From Desulfobacterales bacterium (GTDB lineage: Bacteria; Desulfobacterota; Desulfobacteria; Desulfobacterales; SpSt-501), in NCBI GenBank assembly GCA_025454275.1, contig JALOOS010000162.1, positions 1-8,129 on the forward strand: a stretch of DNA of 8,129 nucleotides. Direction: 5' to 3'. Shown here piece after piece: positions 6,572 to 8,129 of this stretch (position 1 is the first letter of the stretch; every line of letters begins with the position of its first letter). The position numbers and the translations under genes are program-made. Below the pieces are notes generated by a model. That model did not search any database. It saw only the letters and a program-made list of their open reading frames with translations, and was not told the DNA's origin.

Positions 6572-6592
6572 TTCCCCGCCCCGGAGGGGGAA
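6572..6592. terminator. Possible bidirectional hairpin between convergent genes
   Basis: TTCCCC (6572-6577) and GGGGAA (6587-6592) form a 6-bp stem with a 9-nt loop, placed between the ends of the FHA gene and efp. A GC-rich inverted region (6541-6562) precedes it. No T-run follows on either strand, so Rho-independent termination is uncertain. Confidence 0.3.
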
Positions 6593-6604
6593 GGGACGTC
6601 CGGC

Positions 6605-7168
6605 TCACGCCTTCACACGCTCGACGTAGGTTCCCGTGCGGGTGTCGACTTTGATGAGGGTCCCCTCCTCGATGTAGGTCGGCACCTGCACCACGTGGCC
6701 GGTCTCCAGGGTCGCGGGCTTGGAATCGCCCGAGGCCGTGTCCCCCTTCACCCAGGGATCCGACTTGACGATCCGCAGGTTCATGAAGATCGGGATCGTG
6801 ATGCTGATCGGGCGATCCTTGTAGAAGAGCACGGAACAGACGGTGTTTTCCTTCAGGAAGTTCTTGGCCTCGCCGACCTGCGCCTCCCCCACGAACTCCT
6901 GCTCGAAGGAGGTGGTGTTCATGAAACAATAGGAGCTGCCCTCCTTGTAGAGGAACTCCATCTCCTTCTCCTCCAAGTTGGGCTCGCCGAATTTTTCGCC
7001 GGAGCGGAAATTGCGGTCGAACTGGGACCCGGTCAGCATGTTCTTGAGCCGGCATTTGTAGAGCGCCTGGCCTTTCCCGGGTTTGACGAAATCAAACTGG
7101 ACGACGATATACGGCTCGCCCTCGTATTCGATTTTCAAGCCTTTGCGCAGATCACTGCTGTCGTACAT
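6605..7168 (-). CDS. efp: Translation elongation factor P
   Basis: EF-P binds the ribosome between the P and E sites and rescues stalling at consecutive prolines. The 187-residue protein is full length (E. coli has 188). It has an N-terminal KOW-like domain (residues 1-65) and two OB-type domains. The tip loop VKPGKGQA places Lys32 at the position modified in many bacteria. RLKNMLTGSQFDRNFRSGEK and the C-terminal IEEGTLIKVDTRTGTYVERV are family hallmarks. ATG 7166-7168 was chosen because MYDSSDLRKGLKI is the normal N-terminus and AAGGAG lies 8 nt upstream. The frame is open further to 7297, but that extension is not EF-P-like. It is convergent with the FHA gene and divergent from guaA. The lysine suggests beta-lysylation or no modification rather than the rhamnosylation seen in Arg-type EF-P; no modifying enzyme is in the window. 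Confidence 0.97.
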   Translation of the reverse strand: MYDSSDLRKGLKIEYEGEPYIVVQFDFVKPGKGQALYKCRLKNMLTGSQFDRNFRSGEKFGEPNLEEKEMEFLYKEGSSYCFMNTTSFEQEFVGEAQVGEAKNFLKENTVCSVLFYKDRPISITIPIFMNLRIVKSDPWVKGDTASGDSKPATLETGHVVQVPTYIEEGTLIKVDTRTGTYVERVKA

Positions 7169-7176
7169 CGGCTGGG

Positions 7177-7182
7177 CTCCTT
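7177..7182 (-). promoter_or_regulatory. Ribosome binding site of efp
   Basis: AAGGAG on the minus strand lies 8 nt before ATG 7168. It settles the start there rather than at the upstream in-frame codon near 7297. Confidence 0.8.
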
Positions 7183-7235
7183 CTCCACCCCCCCGCGACG
7201 GCCGGCCGCGGCGGGCGAACGTTCCAAATTTGCGG

Positions 7236-7264
7236 TTGACTTTTGCGGGCGTGTTTAACATATT
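7236..7264 (+). promoter_or_regulatory. Candidate sigma70-type promoter for guaA
   Basis: TTGACT (7236-7241) is followed by a 17-bp spacer and CATATT (7259-7264). The -35 matches at five of six bases and the -10 at four of six. The start would be near 7271, giving a leader of about 150 nt. TTTGCGG occurs at 7229-7235 and again at 7242-7248, flanking the -35. I did not find a convincing promoter for efp on the other strand. Confidence 0.5.
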
Positions 7265-7361
7265 CGACCTGCCTTCGCAAACGCTTATTGCGGTCACCGA
7301 GAAACCGCCCCGGTGCTCGGCATGGGGCGTGTGCGCCGCAGGCCGGGTGCTGGTGGGCCCG

Positions 7362-7391
7362 CCGGCGGCGCTGTTTTTCCCCGGCGGCGCT
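7362..7391 (+). repeat. 11-bp direct repeat in the guaA leader
   Basis: CCGGCGGCGCT occurs at 7362-7372 and 7381-7391, separated by a short T-containing stretch (7373-7380). It may be chance in GC-rich DNA. No riboswitch fold was recognised in this leader. Confidence 0.4.
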
Positions 7392-7419
7392 CCGGACCGA
7401 CGGAAACGAAAGAGCGGAT

Positions 7420-8129
7420 ATGGTCATCATCATCGACTTCGGCTCCCAGTACAACCAGCTGATCGCCCGGCGGGTGCGTGAGAACCATGTGTTCTGCCAG
7501 ATTCTTCCGCCCGCTACGACACTGGCCGAGATCAAGGCCCGCACCCCCCGGGGCATCATTCTCTCCGGCGGGCCCTCCAGCATCTATGAGCCCGGCAGCC
7601 CGAAAGTCGACCCCGGCATCTTCGATCTGGGGGTACCGGTTCTGGGAATCTGCTACGGGATGCAGTTCATGGTGAACGCCCTCGGCGGGCGCGTCGAGCG
7701 CGCTGAAAAGCGCGAGTACGGCTTTGCCGAACTCGCCGTTCTGCAGCCGGAGGGCCTCTTCAAAGGGATTCCCGCCCAAACCGCCTGCTGGATGAGCCAC
7801 GGCGACTCCATCCGCCGCCTGCCGCGGGGGTTCGGCGTCACGGCCGCGACCCCGAACACCCCTTACGCGGCGGCGGCGGACCCCCGGCGCCGGCTGATCG
7901 GAGTGCAGTTCCACCCGGAAGTGGCCCACACGCCCAAGGGCGGCGCCATGCTCAAGAATTTTCTGTTCGCCATTTGCGGTTGCCGTCCCACCTGGACCAT
8001 GAAATCCTTCGCCCGGGATGCGGTGGCGGAGGTGCGCGAGCAGGTCGCAGACAAGCAGGTGATCCTGGGGTTGAGCGGCGGGGTCGACTCCTCGGTCGCA
8101 GCGGTGCTGATCCACCGCGCGGTCGGCAA
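7420..8129 (+). CDS. guaA: GMP synthase (glutamine-hydrolysing), N-terminal part
   Basis: This enzyme converts XMP to GMP using ATP and glutamine, the last step of guanine nucleotide synthesis in the cytoplasm. The window holds 236 residues. The class I glutamine amidotransferase domain is complete. It has the oxyanion-strand motif LSGGPSSIY, the nucleophile Cys78 in LGICYGMQ, and His165 and Glu167 in VQFHPEV, which together form the catalytic triad. The ATP-pyrophosphatase domain begins with the PP-loop LSGGVDSS (residues 218-225). The gene runs off the right edge. ATG 7420 gives MVIIIDFGSQYNQLIARRVR, the standard N-terminus; upstream sequence has only a weak GAAAGAG ribosome binding site. 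It is transcribed away from efp. No frame break is seen in the visible part. Confidence 0.97.
   Translation, partial: MVIIIDFGSQYNQLIARRVRENHVFCQILPPATTLAEIKARTPRGIILSGGPSSIYEPGSPKVDPGIFDLGVPVLGICYGMQFMVNALGGRVERAEKREYGFAELAVLQPEGLFKGIPAQTACWMSHGDSIRRLPRGFGVTAATPNTPYAAAADPRRRLIGVQFHPEVAHTPKGGAMLKNFLFAICGCRPTWTMKSFARDAVAEVREQVADKQVILGLSGGVDSSVAAVLIHRAVG

Noticed and set aside
7169..7297. N-terminal extension of EF-P to 7297
   Set aside because: EF-P normally begins at MYDSSDL, with AAGGAG correctly spaced. The extension crosses the promoter region.
7265..7419. Purine riboswitch in the guaA leader
   Set aside because: I could not recognise the three-helix purine riboswitch core or its conserved loops. 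Only a GC-rich direct repeat is present.
1..8129. CRISPR array, tRNA, rRNA, insertion sequence or a new defence cassette
   Set aside because: No regularly spaced repeats, tRNA-like cloverleaf, transposase or terminal inverted repeats were seen. All substantial coding regions belong to known families.

Overview
The window is GC-rich and densely coded and looks like a chromosomal segment of a Gram-negative bacterium. The gene content (RecC-type recombination subunit, EF-P with a PGKGQ tip, orphan FliK-like/FlhB-like pair, PP2C phosphatase next to an FHA protein) and protein texture suggest Desulfobacterota (former Deltaproteobacteria). That placement is an inference from family resemblance, not a proven assignment.

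Left half, minus strand (positions 1-4522): one apparent operon read right to left. It consists of a four-helix phage-holin-4/YvlD-family membrane protein (4103-4522), recC (837-4067), a FliK-like hook-length-control-type gene (168-840) and a FlhB-like C-terminal-domain protein (1-171, running off the window). The last three genes are joined by 4-base ATGA stop/start overlaps. The FliK-like gene carries a frameshift near position 311. As a result its N-terminal frame runs without a stop into the flhB-like gene, giving an apparent in-frame fusion.

Divergent control region (4523-4835): it holds two good sigma70-type promoters pointing apart. The leftward one (TTGACA-17-TAGGGT) has a perfect 17-bp palindrome filling its spacer and is the best operator candidate here. 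The rightward one (TTGACC-17-TAAAAT) feeds a leader of about 120 nt that contains a C-run/G-run hairpin.

Middle, plus strand (4836-6536): a PP2C-type Ser/Thr phosphatase gene followed by a tandem FHA-domain protein, a typical phosphothreonine-signalling pair. The phosphatase gene is broken by an exact 11-bp tandem duplication (5057-5078). Removing one copy restores one continuous, motif-complete protein of 289 residues.

Right end: efp (6605-7168, minus) converges on the FHA gene. It is divergent from guaA (7420 to the window end, plus), which carries a recognisable promoter. efp and guaA are ordinary housekeeping genes.

No tRNA, rRNA, CRISPR array, insertion sequence or obvious new defence system was seen. 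The points most worth a second look are the 11-bp duplication in the phosphatase gene, the frameshift/fusion at the FliK-like/FlhB-like junction, the palindromic operator before the holin-like/recC operon, and the coupling of recC to export-switch-type genes.
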